NCBI GenBank assembly: GCA_964058845.1
Contig: CAXKVR010000842.1
Location: forward strand, 1-16,708
Direction: 5' to 3'
Length of the DNA stretch: 16,708 bases
Source: Carex sylvatica
Taxonomy: Eukaryota; Streptophyta; Magnoliopsida; Poales; Cyperaceae
The first letter of the stretch is position 1. Each line of letters begins with the position of its first letter. A program made the translations under genes and the position numbers. The notes beneath the pieces were generated by a model. That model saw only the letters and a program-made list of their open reading frames with translations. It had not been told where the DNA came from and ran no database searches. Below are positions 7,584 to 16,232 of this stretch, piece after piece.

Positions 7584-8920
7584 CGAATTTTTTATTAATA
7601 GAAAATAAATAAATAAAATATCGAAATACGGGATTGTTTTTGGATTTTTTCGAGATATGAGTAGAACGGGCTCAAATATCCCGTTCCATGGGACGGGACT
7701 AATTAACCCGTCCAGTCCAGATTCCTTAACCTAATTAACGTTAACAACAGCTTAGTGGTGGAAGGAAAAAAAAAAAACGGACGAAAAAGGAAGACCCGTA
7801 CAGGATTTCACTGTTTAAAAAAAAAAAATGGATGGGAAAGTAAGATCCGTCAGAGAAATTTTTATTATTATATATATTTTTAAATATTTTTTTATATATA
7901 TTATATTATTTTTTGTTTTTATATTATATTATTATATTATATTATGATTATATATATATTATATTATATTATATTATATTTTTTTTGTTTTTTATATTAT
8001 ATTATTATATTAATATACTTATATATATTATATTATGAGTAGAACTAGGTGTGCTTAAGCTCACCAAAGTGTTTGGTGAGCTTAACTCTAAAACTCATTA
8101 AATCGGTTTTAAATGACGAATTTGAACCGTTAGAATTCGCCTATCTTACGAGTGATGCGTCTACATGTGAAAATTTTAAACATTTGAATTAATTTAGTAT
8201 AAAGTCAATCGGTCAAAATTAAAAGGTTAATAAATTAATTTTAGTGCATTCATTTTGTAAACATTTTTTGACCGCTTGACTTTATACTAAATTAATTCAA
8301 ACGTTTAAAATTTTCACATGTAGATGCATCACTCGTAAGGTAGGCGGGTTTCAACGGTTCAGATTCGTCATTTGAAACCGATTTAATGGATTTTGGAGTT
8401 AAGCTCACCAAACACTTTGGTGAGCTTAAGAACACCCTAGTTCTATTCATAATATAATATAATAATATAATAATATAATATAATATATATAAAATCATAA
8501 TATAATATCATATCATATAATAATATAATATAAAAATATATATATATAATATAATATAAAAAAATATATATATAATATAATATAAAATATATATATATAA
8601 TATAATATAATATAATAATATTATAATCTTATTCGATAGTTTATTAAGGTTCTCGGACGGGTCTTACTTCTCCGTCAGGGCTGGATTTTTTTTTTTTACC
8701 AGAGAATGTTTAGATTTTTTTGAAATTCTGGACGAGTCTTCCTTTCCCTCCGGTTTTTTTTTCTTTTTCCTTCCACGACTAAGCTGCTGTTAACGTTAAT
8801 TAAGTTAAGAAACCCGGACGAGTTAATTAGTCCCGTCCCATGAAACGGAATTTGAAAAAATCCAAAAACAATTCCTATTTTAATATTTTATTTATTTATT
8901 TTCTATTAATAAAAAATTCG
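7584..8920. mobile_element. Mutator-like long-palindrome element (1337 bp), non-autonomous
   Basis: The left arm starts CGAATTTTTTATTAATAG and the right arm ends CTATTAATAAAAAATTCG. The inverted homology runs inward for roughly 270-290 bp per side (about 7584-7855 and 8630-8920), through blocks such as GGACGGGACTAATTAAC, TTAACGTTAACA and GGAAGA. Relative to the right arm, the left arm carries about 28 extra bases near 7652-7680. Inside the arms lie AT-only tracts (about 7860-8036 and 8449-8630) that also mirror each other, and at the centre is a second, separately mobile palindrome (8037-8448). No transposase ORF is present. With the 11-bp duplication, a Mutator-like (MULE) MITE or foldback element is the best assignment. 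Confidence 0.9.
8037..8448. mobile_element. Family-A palindromic MITE (copy 2), nested at the centre of the Mutator-like element
   Basis: The left end is GAGTAGAACTAGGTGTGC and the right end is AACACCCTAGTTCTATTC, with inverted homology of about 190 bp per arm, leaving almost no loop. Partial or diverged copies elsewhere (1490-1757 and 12332-12704) prove that it is a separate family. Just inside each end is a perfect 14-bp stem hairpin (8055-8085 and 8399-8429; GCTCACCAAA pairs with TTTGGTGAGC). The flanks here are AT repeats that mirror rather than repeat directly, so no target duplication can be read. Non-coding. Confidence 0.85.
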
Positions 8921-8931
8921 GCAAAAGAACC

Positions 8932-9622
8932 AACCAAATTTTATGGAACTTGTGATGACTTCTGTGCAGCAAGCATTATGATTACACCTAAACCTTCATT
9001 TCCACCAAAGATTTGTGTTTTTCTCTTTTGAGACATCTCTCTCTCTCTCAATTCAAACTTCTTAACATGTTCTTCATATTGAAATTGAAATGTGCTTGGA
9101 AACCAAATTTTACATTTTTTTTGATATTTTTTACTATTGTAAAGTGCTCTTGATATTTTGTTATGTGGGTCTGATTCTCATGTGATGTGCAAAAAAACAT
9201 ATCAATCAATTAATTGCTTCATTTTGTCAGTACAGAATTGTATCAGAGGTCATTTCTCTTGCATAGAAATAATGAAAGATCATTTCTCAGTTGTTTTCTT
9301 TGTTAGACCAATAGGAGTTAGTTTGAAACGTTCAACATATTTATTTATGTAAAAATTGTGATGCATAGAAGTATGCTTTCCTGTAAAACCATTTGTAATT
9401 TACTTGAGTATTATTAAGCTATCCTTTAAAAAAAACCAATGGGCTTGTTTCAAGAATTAACATTTATTTTGCTAGTACAAACATGTATTATATCACATCT
9501 TTATCTCTTGTTGCTACTAGAATTTAACATACATTCTAAGAGATATTTAAGCAAAACTAGAACAACAAACTGATATGCTCACAAACTCAAATGAAGAAAT
9601 ATATCATAAGTGAATTAATTTA
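8932..9622. other. Intergenic sequence
   Basis: No gene is recognised. A short CT microsatellite lies at about 9036-9049. Small plus-strand ORFs at 8840-9031 (which starts inside the transposon arm) and 9158-9352 lack motifs, splice context or promoter signals. Confidence 0.55.
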
Positions 9623-10180
9623 CAAAAGACTAGAGGTGCTATCAGATCGGGTCGGGTCCGGATACTATTATATTTAGACCCGTACTCTAAAAGTGTTCGG
9701 ATCCGAGTTTTGATCCATATACTTATTTATTTCAAATCGAGTTGGGTCCGGATCTGGATACCTATCTACCCGAAGATATTTCAGGTCCAGTCTTTCGGTT
9801 TCAGGTAGATATATACCCATAACTTGTTTGTAGATTATCGAGTCCGGTTCGAATACGGGGCGATTCCAGATCTGGAGCGGATATATGTTAGAACTCCAAA
9901 GCATTTGAAAAATCATTTATATTTAAATATAATAATTTCTTAAACATCTCATATCATAAATCATTATAATATCAATTAAAAACTACTGTAAAATAAAAAT
10001 TATACTATTGATCTTGTTCATAAATAATAAAATATATCATGCTACATAACACAATAAAAATAATAGTTCTATGATTGAAATTTTTAGAAAATAACATATT
10101 GAAGATGATGATTTTTTTTTCTATGATTCAAAAAATCTATGAATGAAATACTAATAATTTATAAAAAGGACACAGTAATA

Positions 10181-10202
10181 ATATATATATATATATATAT
10201 AT
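10181..10202. repeat. (AT)11 microsatellite
   Basis: Eleven uninterrupted AT dinucleotides inside the hAT element, just upstream of the exon-like segment. Confidence 0.9.
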
Positions 10203-10215
10203 TACCGACTAATAA

Positions 10216-10488
10216 TTGAAATGGGAATCCATTAGTTGGGACAAAAGTTGGTCAAGTTATTATGGCGACGAAAAGGTATGTTTTGAAAGTATTTGGATGA
10301 TAATCATTTCATATATTAATTGGCAACCACTTTACCCTAGCCCGGAGACATTTTTGTATGCTAAAATTAAATGCCTCGTCTCTTTAATGTGGCCAATATT
10401 AAGTCTACTGAGCTGTGGCATCTGTGTTCTTTTTTGGCAGTTTAAAGCCACATGTATTTATGTGCGTGTTGTGTTTATACGTAAATAA
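10216..10488 (+). other. Exon-intron-exon-like segment carried inside the hAT element
   Basis: An open frame begins after two stop codons near 10210 and encodes KWESISWDKSWSSYYGDEK, ending at AAAAG (10275). A textbook plant 5' splice site GTATGT follows at once. At 10427-10440 a pyrimidine-rich stretch ends in TTTTTTGGCAG, a good 3' splice site, and the frame resumes as FKATCIYVRVVFIRK and stops. The implied intron is 165 bases (10276-10440), a multiple of three, so the frame is also open through it. The sequence is unlike the surrounding AT-rich element. I do not recognise the protein. It could be a captured piece of a host gene, or a chance ORF with lucky splice-like sites; no start ATG or promoter is evident. 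Confidence 0.4.
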
Positions 10489-11412
10489 TATTAAAGTATT
10501 TATCAGATATATGTTTTGTGTGCTTTATAAATTTTGATCGAAATAACTACACCAATAAATTTTTATTATTATGCAGATAATATTAATACAAATATTGAAG
10601 GATGTATTCATAGCAATAAATTTTATTTAAAAAATTAATGCGACTGTTACAAAAAGAATAAATTTGACATCCATATGTGTTTATAAACATAGCGAATATA
10701 TGACTGCATTACATTTTCTCACATTCAAGTTGTGAAAAAATACTAGGCTCACCACATCTTATGCAAAAATTAATATGCAAAGTTGTATTTTTATATATTA
10801 ATAGTTATTAATATATGTTTTATCGGGTATTTATCGGGTATTTATAGGGTATCGGGTTAGATTCGATTATGGGTCAGATAATTAAATGAAACCCATATCC
10901 TATCCATTACAGTATCGGTTCCGGTTTTGATCCGGATTAGATATTAAATTATTAATTTTGTAATCATATCTATAATTTAACCGGTTATATTTTTTAAACT
11001 ATACCCTATCTAAATTAATCAGATTCGGCTCAGTTTCGGATCGGATCCAGGTAATCGGGTAAAAATAGCACCTCTACAAAAGACTAAAGAAAAAAAAATC
11101 TAAGATGCAAATGAGTAATATATTAACTATATTGTATAGGTTGACCTGGTTATTTATATACCATACACCTAACAACATATCATATCATATCTAGTGTGCA
11201 TTATTTTTACTAGTCAATGGTTCTATTTAAAACAATTGAACTGTTGGCCCATGGTCAAAACTGATGATTAATAGTAAAAATAGAGGCCACAAGTAGTATT
11301 TGTATTAATATTGTTTATAAGTAGTGCTTTCCTTTCTGGTGTCTTTATTTACCAGTAATGGCAATGCTTGACTAACTGATGTAATGTAGGTTATTTTGAC
11401 CTTTACAGTGAT

Positions 11413-11770
11413 ATTTTAGCTGCTGATTCCTTTTCTTTTACTTGGATCTTCAGATTTGCAACTTGATCTGTTCAATCGAGTCGGTGAAAGGTGACAACAT
11501 TGACTTAATTTGTGAATTAAATATTGACCAGTTGGTCGAGTTGAAAACTTGTTCCATATTGGATTAGATTGTGCTGTTATGAAAGTGTTTCTAATCTGAG
11601 GATTTATTGGATGAAAATAAGATTACAGGAAGCCACCTAACAATCAAAACTGAAAGTCCCAATCTTACAATTCTGAGGTTCCTCTAATATTTAACTAACC
11701 ATTCACCTTCAATTTAAATAATTAGGGATCCATGAGGCTATTTATCTCACTTTTTCATATACATAATGTT
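11413..11770 (+). repeat. Diverged non-coding duplication, copy 1
   Basis: Shared with 15186-15520 in the same orientation. The best blocks are TTTTAGCTGCT at the start, then CCACCTAACAATCAAAACT followed by AGTCC and ATCTTAC, then TTAAATAAT and CATGAGGCTAT. The second copy has CCACCTAACCATCAAAACT, ATCTTAC, TTAAATAAT and CATGAGTCTAT in the same order. Order and spacing are kept although much of the sequence between has diverged. Confidence 0.6.
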
Positions 11771-11963
11771 TATATAGCAATATAGTCATTTTTGAAGAAA
11801 AAAATAATCAAGGCTCAAGATTGGTGCAAGAAAAACTTTTTTAAGTCTGAGATAGTGTACCAGCTTTAATTATTTTTCAAAAAATAATAAAATGATAGTT
11901 CTATACTAAAAATGTTATCAAAACAAAAATCATAAGAAACCCTTAAAGATCCACCACAACATA

Positions 11964-11987
11964 TCTCAGTCTCAGTCTCAGTCTCAG
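11964..11987 (+). repeat. (TCTCAG)4 microsatellite
   Basis: Four exact tandem TCTCAG units followed by a partial TC. Confidence 0.9.
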
Positions 11988-12331
11988 TCATCAAGCGCAA
12001 ATTTCAACAGAAGCACAAAAATTACAGCCAATTAAAATTAAATACAGACAATCTTCTAAAGATCCAACAGGTAACTGACTTGGAATACATGTCCAGTGTT
12101 TAAATAAATTCACCACAGATAATTGCAAGAAAAAATTGATATTTGGAGTATTTGTACTTGACCTTTATTTTAAAATTTGTAGGTTAATGCATTAACTTTG
12201 AATATAGGGATGATGAGAAACCTTGTGGGATATAAATTAGATCTGTGACTGAGGCAATGCAAATCTCATTAATTGCTTCTAGCATGATTTAAAATCAAGT
12301 AATTGGGAAGCAAGATTGACACCATAAAAAG

Positions 12332-12704
12332 GAGTCCGGCTAGTATGACATCAATTACAAAATTGATTGGATAGATTTCAAACGATTAATTCATACTGTT
12401 CAAACCGATTTACTTTATGAGTAATGCATTTATATGCAATTTTTTTATATTTTCTAGTTATTTTAATATCAAATTAAGGGGTAAAAATGTTGAAAAATGA
12501 ATGCATTAAAATTAACTTAACAACTCACACATTTGACCGCTTGACTTGATGCTAAATAAATTCGAAAAATTATAAATTTTGCATGTAAACGCACAACTAA
12601 TGAAATATATTAGTTTGAACGGTTTGAATTCACTGTTTGGAGTCGATTCGATAGGCTTTTGAATTGATATTATATAGACTGAAATGATGCTGCTATCCAG
12701 ACTC
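12332..12704. mobile_element. Palindromic Mutator-like MITE (373 bp) with 9-bp duplication, diverged relative of family A
   Basis: The element begins GAGTCCGGCTAG and ends CTATCCAGACTC, with the inverted repeat continuing inward with mismatches through CAAACC..GAGTAATGCAT and its counterpart. A perfect 9-bp direct repeat CATAAAAAG flanks it (12323-12331 and 12705-12713). Its right half contains TTTGACCGCTTGACTTGATG followed by CTAAATAAATTCGAA, matching the centre of copies 1 and 2. It therefore belongs to the same superfamily and shows the true ends and duplication length that the other two copies do not. The minus-strand ORF over 12512-12721 lies within it and is not a gene. Confidence 0.85.
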
Positions 12705-12869
12705 CATAAAAAGTATATCAATTTAAATAAAGTAATGGCTGCGAGTATGGTTTTAAACTTTTAATGCAATGAAATGAATAAATTACAATTTACATTCTAA
12801 AATTTTATGGTATGTTTCAATCTGAAAGGTTGGATTTCAATCACAAGGTCCAGAGTAAATCAAATAAAA

Positions 12870-13034
12870 AATAAGGCCCATTATAATCAAGGCCCAAAAA
12901 GAAAACAAAAACACAGGCCATTCATTCCGCCACTCTCCCCTCTCTCTCCGCCGCTCTCTTTCTTCTTCCTCCCTCGGCTCACTTGGTGCTCAAAAGAATC
13001 TGAAACCCTAGCCTCACATTTGGATCACAGAACA
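12870..13034 (+). promoter_or_regulatory. Promoter-proximal region and leader of the 48-codon ORF
   Basis: Two GGCCCA boxes (12875-12880 and 12891-12896), a third GGCC at about 12917, a long pyrimidine patch (about 12930-12975) and a telo-box AAACCCTA (13003-13010) lie in order just before the ATG. GGCCCA (site II, TGGGCC/TGGGCY type) plus telo-box is the known arrangement of plant growth-associated genes, such as those for ribosomal proteins and the translation apparatus. No strong TATA box is seen at a fixed distance, as is common for such promoters. Confidence 0.65.
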
Positions 13035-13181
13035 ATGGTGTTGATTGAGAGAGTTGTGGAGCCTGATAATGATTCTTGCCTTAGTGAATCAGTGGATTCA
13101 GTTGGGAAGGGACGTGGCAGTTGCGAGAGGCATGAGGCGCTGATTCCTGTTCTAGATCCTCTGTGGCATCTTATTGCGTGA
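13035..13181 (+). CDS. Unassigned 48-codon ORF with a strong plant promoter context
   Basis: The ATG at 13035 lies in a good plant initiation context (AACAATGG). The ORF encodes 48 residues starting MVLIERVVEPDNDSCLSES, with a Gly/Lys/Arg stretch in the middle and ending LIPVLDPLWHLIA. It is acidic and Ser-rich in the first half and hydrophobic at the end. The stop TGA at 13179-13181 is followed eight bases later by GAG|GTACAT, a good 5' splice site at 13191. A longer in-frame reading from 12807 would extend through the GGCCCA boxes and pyrimidine patch and is rejected. I do not recognise the product. It could be a genuine short protein whose 3' UTR is spliced, an upstream ORF in the leader of a gene with distal exons, or the first exon of a broken gene. 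No downstream exon with recognisable coding sense was found before the next elements. Confidence 0.5.
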   Translation: MVLIERVVEPDNDSCLSESVDSVGKGRGSCERHEALIPVLDPLWHLIA

Positions 13182-13556
13182 TTTTATGAGGTACATTTGC
13201 TTATCCATTCATCAACTGTTTGTTGAATTGCTGTCCTTCTTTATGTTTGGCAATGATGATCTATACTGTGCTTATGTACTGCTTCCAATTAGGGAAAAAA
13301 GTTCTTACAATTGGGTAGGTTGTTTTGAATATTTGTGACAGCTTCCTGATACTTCAATGTCATGTAGAAAATCTAATATACTAAAAATATCACAGCAAAA
13401 AAGTATAAACTTTACACAAAAGTTAGTACTCAGCCTCTATTTATTCAACAGTTCTTCATTATCTGTTGGAAAGAAAAAAATATAGACTAAGTTGACTACA
13501 TTCATCTGTTGAAAAGAAAAAGTAGTCTAGACTAATTTGACTGTATTCCTGTTCCT
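13182..13556 (+). other. Probable intron or 3' transcribed sequence after the 48-codon ORF
   Basis: Begins with the 5' splice-like site GAG|GTACAT at 13191 and continues as T-rich, non-coding DNA. TGTCATGTAG near 13360-13369 could be an acceptor. No ORF of note. The transcript end is not visible. Confidence 0.35.
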
Positions 13557-13565
13557 CTTAATAAT

Positions 13566-13744
13566 GAATTCATATCACCTGAGGTAACAGAACATTTCTG
13601 TTTAGATCCAGACCATCCGATCAGAATCCGCACAAATAATAAAGGGGACCTGTGCATTCCACCTCGGGCTGGATTGGCCCACATTTTAATTGGACGGTTG
13701 GGATCTAAACAGAAATATTCTGTTACCTCAGAGGATATGGACTC
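13566..13744. mobile_element. Short palindromic MITE (179 bp) with 9-bp duplication
   Basis: The left end reads GAATTCATATCACCTGAGG and the right end reads CCTCAGAGGATATGGACTC. The inverted repeat runs for about 60 bp per arm, including GAGGTAACAGAA and ATTTCTGTTTAGATCC. A perfect 9-bp direct repeat CTTAATAAT flanks it (13557-13565 and 13745-13753). Mutator-like by duplication length; no coding capacity. The 116-codon minus-strand ORF at 13532-13882 simply crosses it. Confidence 0.88.
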
Positions 13745-13753
13745 CTTAATAAT

Positions 13754-14673
13754 TGGGTAGAACTGAAAGAACCGTGCTTTGTGCCCAGCTATGGAGGGAA
13801 GAATGTCATGTTGCCAAAAAGCCTTCATTAATACTAGTTTTCCTTTTGTATTACTATTTTTTTTTGTTACTAGAGGTGGCAAATGGTCAGGTGAGTTGAC
13901 CTGGGTTAAGTACTTAAGTAAGGATCATGTATATTCCAGGTGATATAATTTGTACAGGTTGCTTTGAGTTCTAGTCAGGTGGGGATTCAGGTTTCTTTGA
14001 ATTTTTAGTTGAGTAGGTTGTCTATTGGTCGTGTTTCAGGTTATTTCAGGACTCGGTTTGTTCTGTTCTCAGTTTGGTTTGATTTTATAATTTGGTTAGT
14101 TTGGCATAAAGTACAACAATAAATTACTTATGGCTTTTGGTGTAGAGTGATTAAACTTAAAACTTTTATTGTAACCAGCCATTTACATGCTCACAGAGAA
14201 AAAAATATTGGTAGATGTAATGAATTTTAATTTGTCATTTGTTAAGTGGAACCATGAGGGATGCACAAAGGTGGAGGCACTGGAACTGTCGTTTTAAAAT
14301 TTTATATGCCTAAATTTATTAATTAGCATTTGAGTAGCATACACCTTTTCATGAGCCATATGTAGATGTCTAGTTGTCATGAAACACTAACAGGTCTCTG
14401 TAGAATTTCTGAACCAAGTAATAAATGCAAAATTGATAAGTATATAAATTGACCTACAAAAGGTGTTTGATGAGCTCTAAAAGAACAAAAATAATATGAA
14501 AAGGGCTTGTTTGAAGAAACATTAATTGTTTCTGTTATCTGTCATTAGGCTTGTCATCACTATATAACCTACCATTGACCAGCTGTTGCTTCTTATTGTG
14601 AGTTCATTAGTATATGATAACACATGGTAGCAAGGAAGGAATAATGTTAGAAAGAATTTAAAAGTCGGTATGA
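13754..14673. other. Intergenic sequence containing a lone hAT-like terminus
   Basis: At 13872 the sequence TAGAGGTGGCAAATGGTCAG looks like the 5' tip and subterminal region of a plant hAT element (TAGGGGTGGCAAA type). It is followed by about 200 bases of GGT/CAGGT-rich sequence. No matching CACCTCTA end or target duplication was found downstream, so the element is probably truncated. The rest of the stretch shows no gene. Confidence 0.45.
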
Positions 14674-14682
14674 ATTTATGAA

Positions 14683-15063
14683 GAGTGAGGCTACAATACT
14701 ATGCATAGCGTATATTGGTCCGTACTATGGATCAATATCTCCATTTCCAAAGTTCAAACAATCGATCTAAATGTTAAACATGATTTCCATATGAAAATTT
14801 ACTTGTAGACTAAGCTTTACATTTTTTAGATAGGTAACAAATCAATTGATCTAAAGATTCTAGACCATTAAATAGTAGAGATTTTCTACCTATCTAAAAA
14901 TATGGTAAAATAATTCGAAAAAATGTAAAGTTTAGTCTGCAAGTACATTTTCATATGGAAATCATGTTTAACGGTTCAGATGGACTATTTGGAATCTGAA
15001 AACTAACATATTAATCCGTAGTACTGACCAATCTCTGTTATGCATAGTATCATAGCCTCACTC
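14683..15063. mobile_element. Palindromic MITE (381 bp) with 9-bp duplication
   Basis: The left end is GAGTGAGGCTAC and the right end is ATAGCCTCACTC. The arms are about 145 bp each and share blocks such as ATACTATGCATA, GTTAAACATGATTTCCATAT and CTTTACATTTTTT. The flanks ATTTATGAA (14674-14682) and ACTTATGAA (15064-15072) are a 9-bp duplication with one change. A second inner palindrome (AGATAGGTA with TACCTATCT) fills the centre. No ORF. Best placed with Mutator-like MITEs on duplication length. Confidence 0.85.
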
Positions 15064-15072
15064 ACTTATGAA

Positions 15073-15890
15073 TGTTATAGTGTTCATTGTTTTCGTACTA
15101 ACATAAGTGCACTGCTTATCCAATGTATACCTAAACAATCGAGAGATATATATTAGTAAGCCCTTCTTTTAGCTTAGCAATTTTCTTTTAGCTGCTAGTT
15201 TCCTTTGTCAATTATAAAACTAACTAAAGCAAGTAGTGAAACATTGGTTTGGCAATTTTGCAATTTGATGTAGTTGATTTTAACCAGCTCTCATATGAGA
15301 TGCTTAGTTTTGCTGTGCTACCATAGAGTATCTATTCTAACTTTGGTATTAAATTGTATAAAGTAAGATTAAGACGCCACCTAACCATCAAAACTATCAG
15401 TCCTTATCTTACCTTCAGTTCAGGGCTTTTCCATCATTTGCCTCCATACATTGAATTTAAATAATAATAAATAAATAAAGGCACGACTGCATGAGTCTAT
15501 CTTTTCAATTGGAAACTCCAAAGAGTTTTATTGCTGGTATATATTGTATGTCTATTTGAAAAATCAGCGTATGGATAGATCATACATTTTAGAAGACATA
15601 ACTTTGTTTGTTTAAAAACCTATAACATTGATTGGGTAAATTGCGTAGATAAATCAATTAAATTCTTTGGAAGTAGAAATATATTACTGCCTCTGATATT
15701 CTGAGGGAAGTAGATATAGATTGCTACTTCTGATATTCTTTTCTATCACCTTTTATGCCATACAGTATAAAGTATCCTGATATTATACACACATGAGAAT
15801 AATGTCATTATGACATTATGCACAACATAAACAACTAAAATGGTCAGAAGTATATTGCATTCAACGATAGTTGCACATGGGTCATCCTAA
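15073..15890. other. Non-coding region upstream of the patatin-like gene
   Basis: No coding sequence seen. It includes the second copy of the duplicated block (15186-15520). It also holds a short local repeat of CTCTGATATTCT and CTTCTGATATTCT (about 15689-15740) and a small hairpin AATGTCATTATGACATT near 15801. Confidence 0.55.
15186..15520 (+). repeat. Diverged non-coding duplication, copy 2
   Basis: Partner of 11413-11770. It sits about 0.7-1 kb upstream of the patatin-like start codon. The best block is CCACCTAACCATCAAAACT near 15377, with flanking matches in the same order on both sides. Confidence 0.6.
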
Positions 15891-16232
15891 AGCGATGACG
15901 TAAAAATAAAAAACGTGAGACATTATAGTGAAAGGAGGATTATTCAAAATCCAAAAAGCCAGCTGTTATTGAACAAGAAGGCAATTCTAGGTAAAAGAAG
16001 GCTGCACACGTTTTGTAGGGCGTGCGTGTAAAAAACAAAGTATGACTAGAGAAAGTTCAATGGACCTTCTAGGATTTCAAATTCTATATATATGTATCGA
16101 TCCCTAGCAATCCTGTCACACTACAAAATTGTTTTAAGTTATCTTCATATTTGTAGCCATATTGTCCTCTTACTTGAGAGCCTGATAACTTTTGTCACAC
16201 GAAAGAAAAGAGAAAAAAAAGATAGATAAAAA
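15891..16232 (+). promoter_or_regulatory. Promoter and leader of the patatin-like gene
   Basis: A clear TATA box (TATATATAT, 16085-16093) lies about 140 bases before the ATG, predicting transcription start near 16115-16125 and a leader of roughly 110 bases ending in an A-rich stretch. TGACGTAA at 15896-15903 carries the TGACG/ACGT core bound by plant bZIP factors, and AACGTG occurs near 15912. bZIP control, for example by stress or hormone, is inference from these motifs only. Confidence 0.6.

Larger units (their letters stand above)
7573..8931. repeat. 11-bp target-site duplication of the Mutator-like element
   Basis: GCAAAAGAACC occurs at 7573-7583 and again at 8921-8931, exactly flanking the inverted-repeat element. 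Eleven bases is within the 8-11 range typical of Mutator-like insertions. Confidence 0.9.
9631..11076. mobile_element. hAT-type non-autonomous element (1446 bp) with 8-bp target duplication
   Basis: The ends TAGAGGTGCTAT and ATAGCACCTCTA are a perfect 12-bp inverted repeat. They are flanked by the perfect duplication CAAAAGAC (9623-9630 and 11077-11084). The subterminal regions on both sides are rich in GGGTCCGGAT, CGGGTA and GATCCGG words, as expected of hAT transposase binding sites. The interior contains an (AT)11 run and an exon-like segment (10216-10488), but nothing resembling a hAT transposase or its dimerisation domain. Confidence 0.93.
11085..12331. other. Intergenic sequence, partly duplicated upstream of the patatin-like gene
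   Basis: No coding sequence is recognised. About 11413-11770 is homologous to 15186-15520. A (TCTCAG)4 hexamer repeat is at 11964-11987. No exon signature of a lipase or esterase was found downstream of the duplicated block. Confidence 0.55.

Noticed and set aside
8042..8443. Assigning the family-A element to Tc1/mariner on the basis of TA at both tips
   Set aside because: The extended end GAGTAGAAC is shared with copy 1, and the related copy at 12332-12704 has a clear 9-bp duplication, so the TA pair belongs to the element ends.
8292..8498. Minus-strand 68-codon ORF
   Set aside because: It lies in the arm of the palindromic MITE and runs into AT repeats.
7860..8640. Possible scaffold attachment region or replication origin from the long AT-only tracts
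   Set aside because: The tracts are interior parts of a bounded transposon and mirror each other; nothing specific for an origin is visible.
9674..9916. Minus-strand 80-codon ORF rich in Asp, Pro and Arg
   Set aside because: It is the translation of the repeated GGGTCCGGAT-like subterminal words of the hAT element, not a protein gene.
12807..13034. N-terminal extension of the 48-codon ORF to 124 codons
   Set aside because: The extension translates the GGCCCA boxes, pyrimidine patch and telo-box, which are better read as promoter and leader. The downstream ATG has a better context.
13532..13882. Minus-strand 116-codon ORF
   Set aside because: It spans a complete MITE with its target duplications and both flanks; the arms of the palindrome are open by chance and no domain is recognised.
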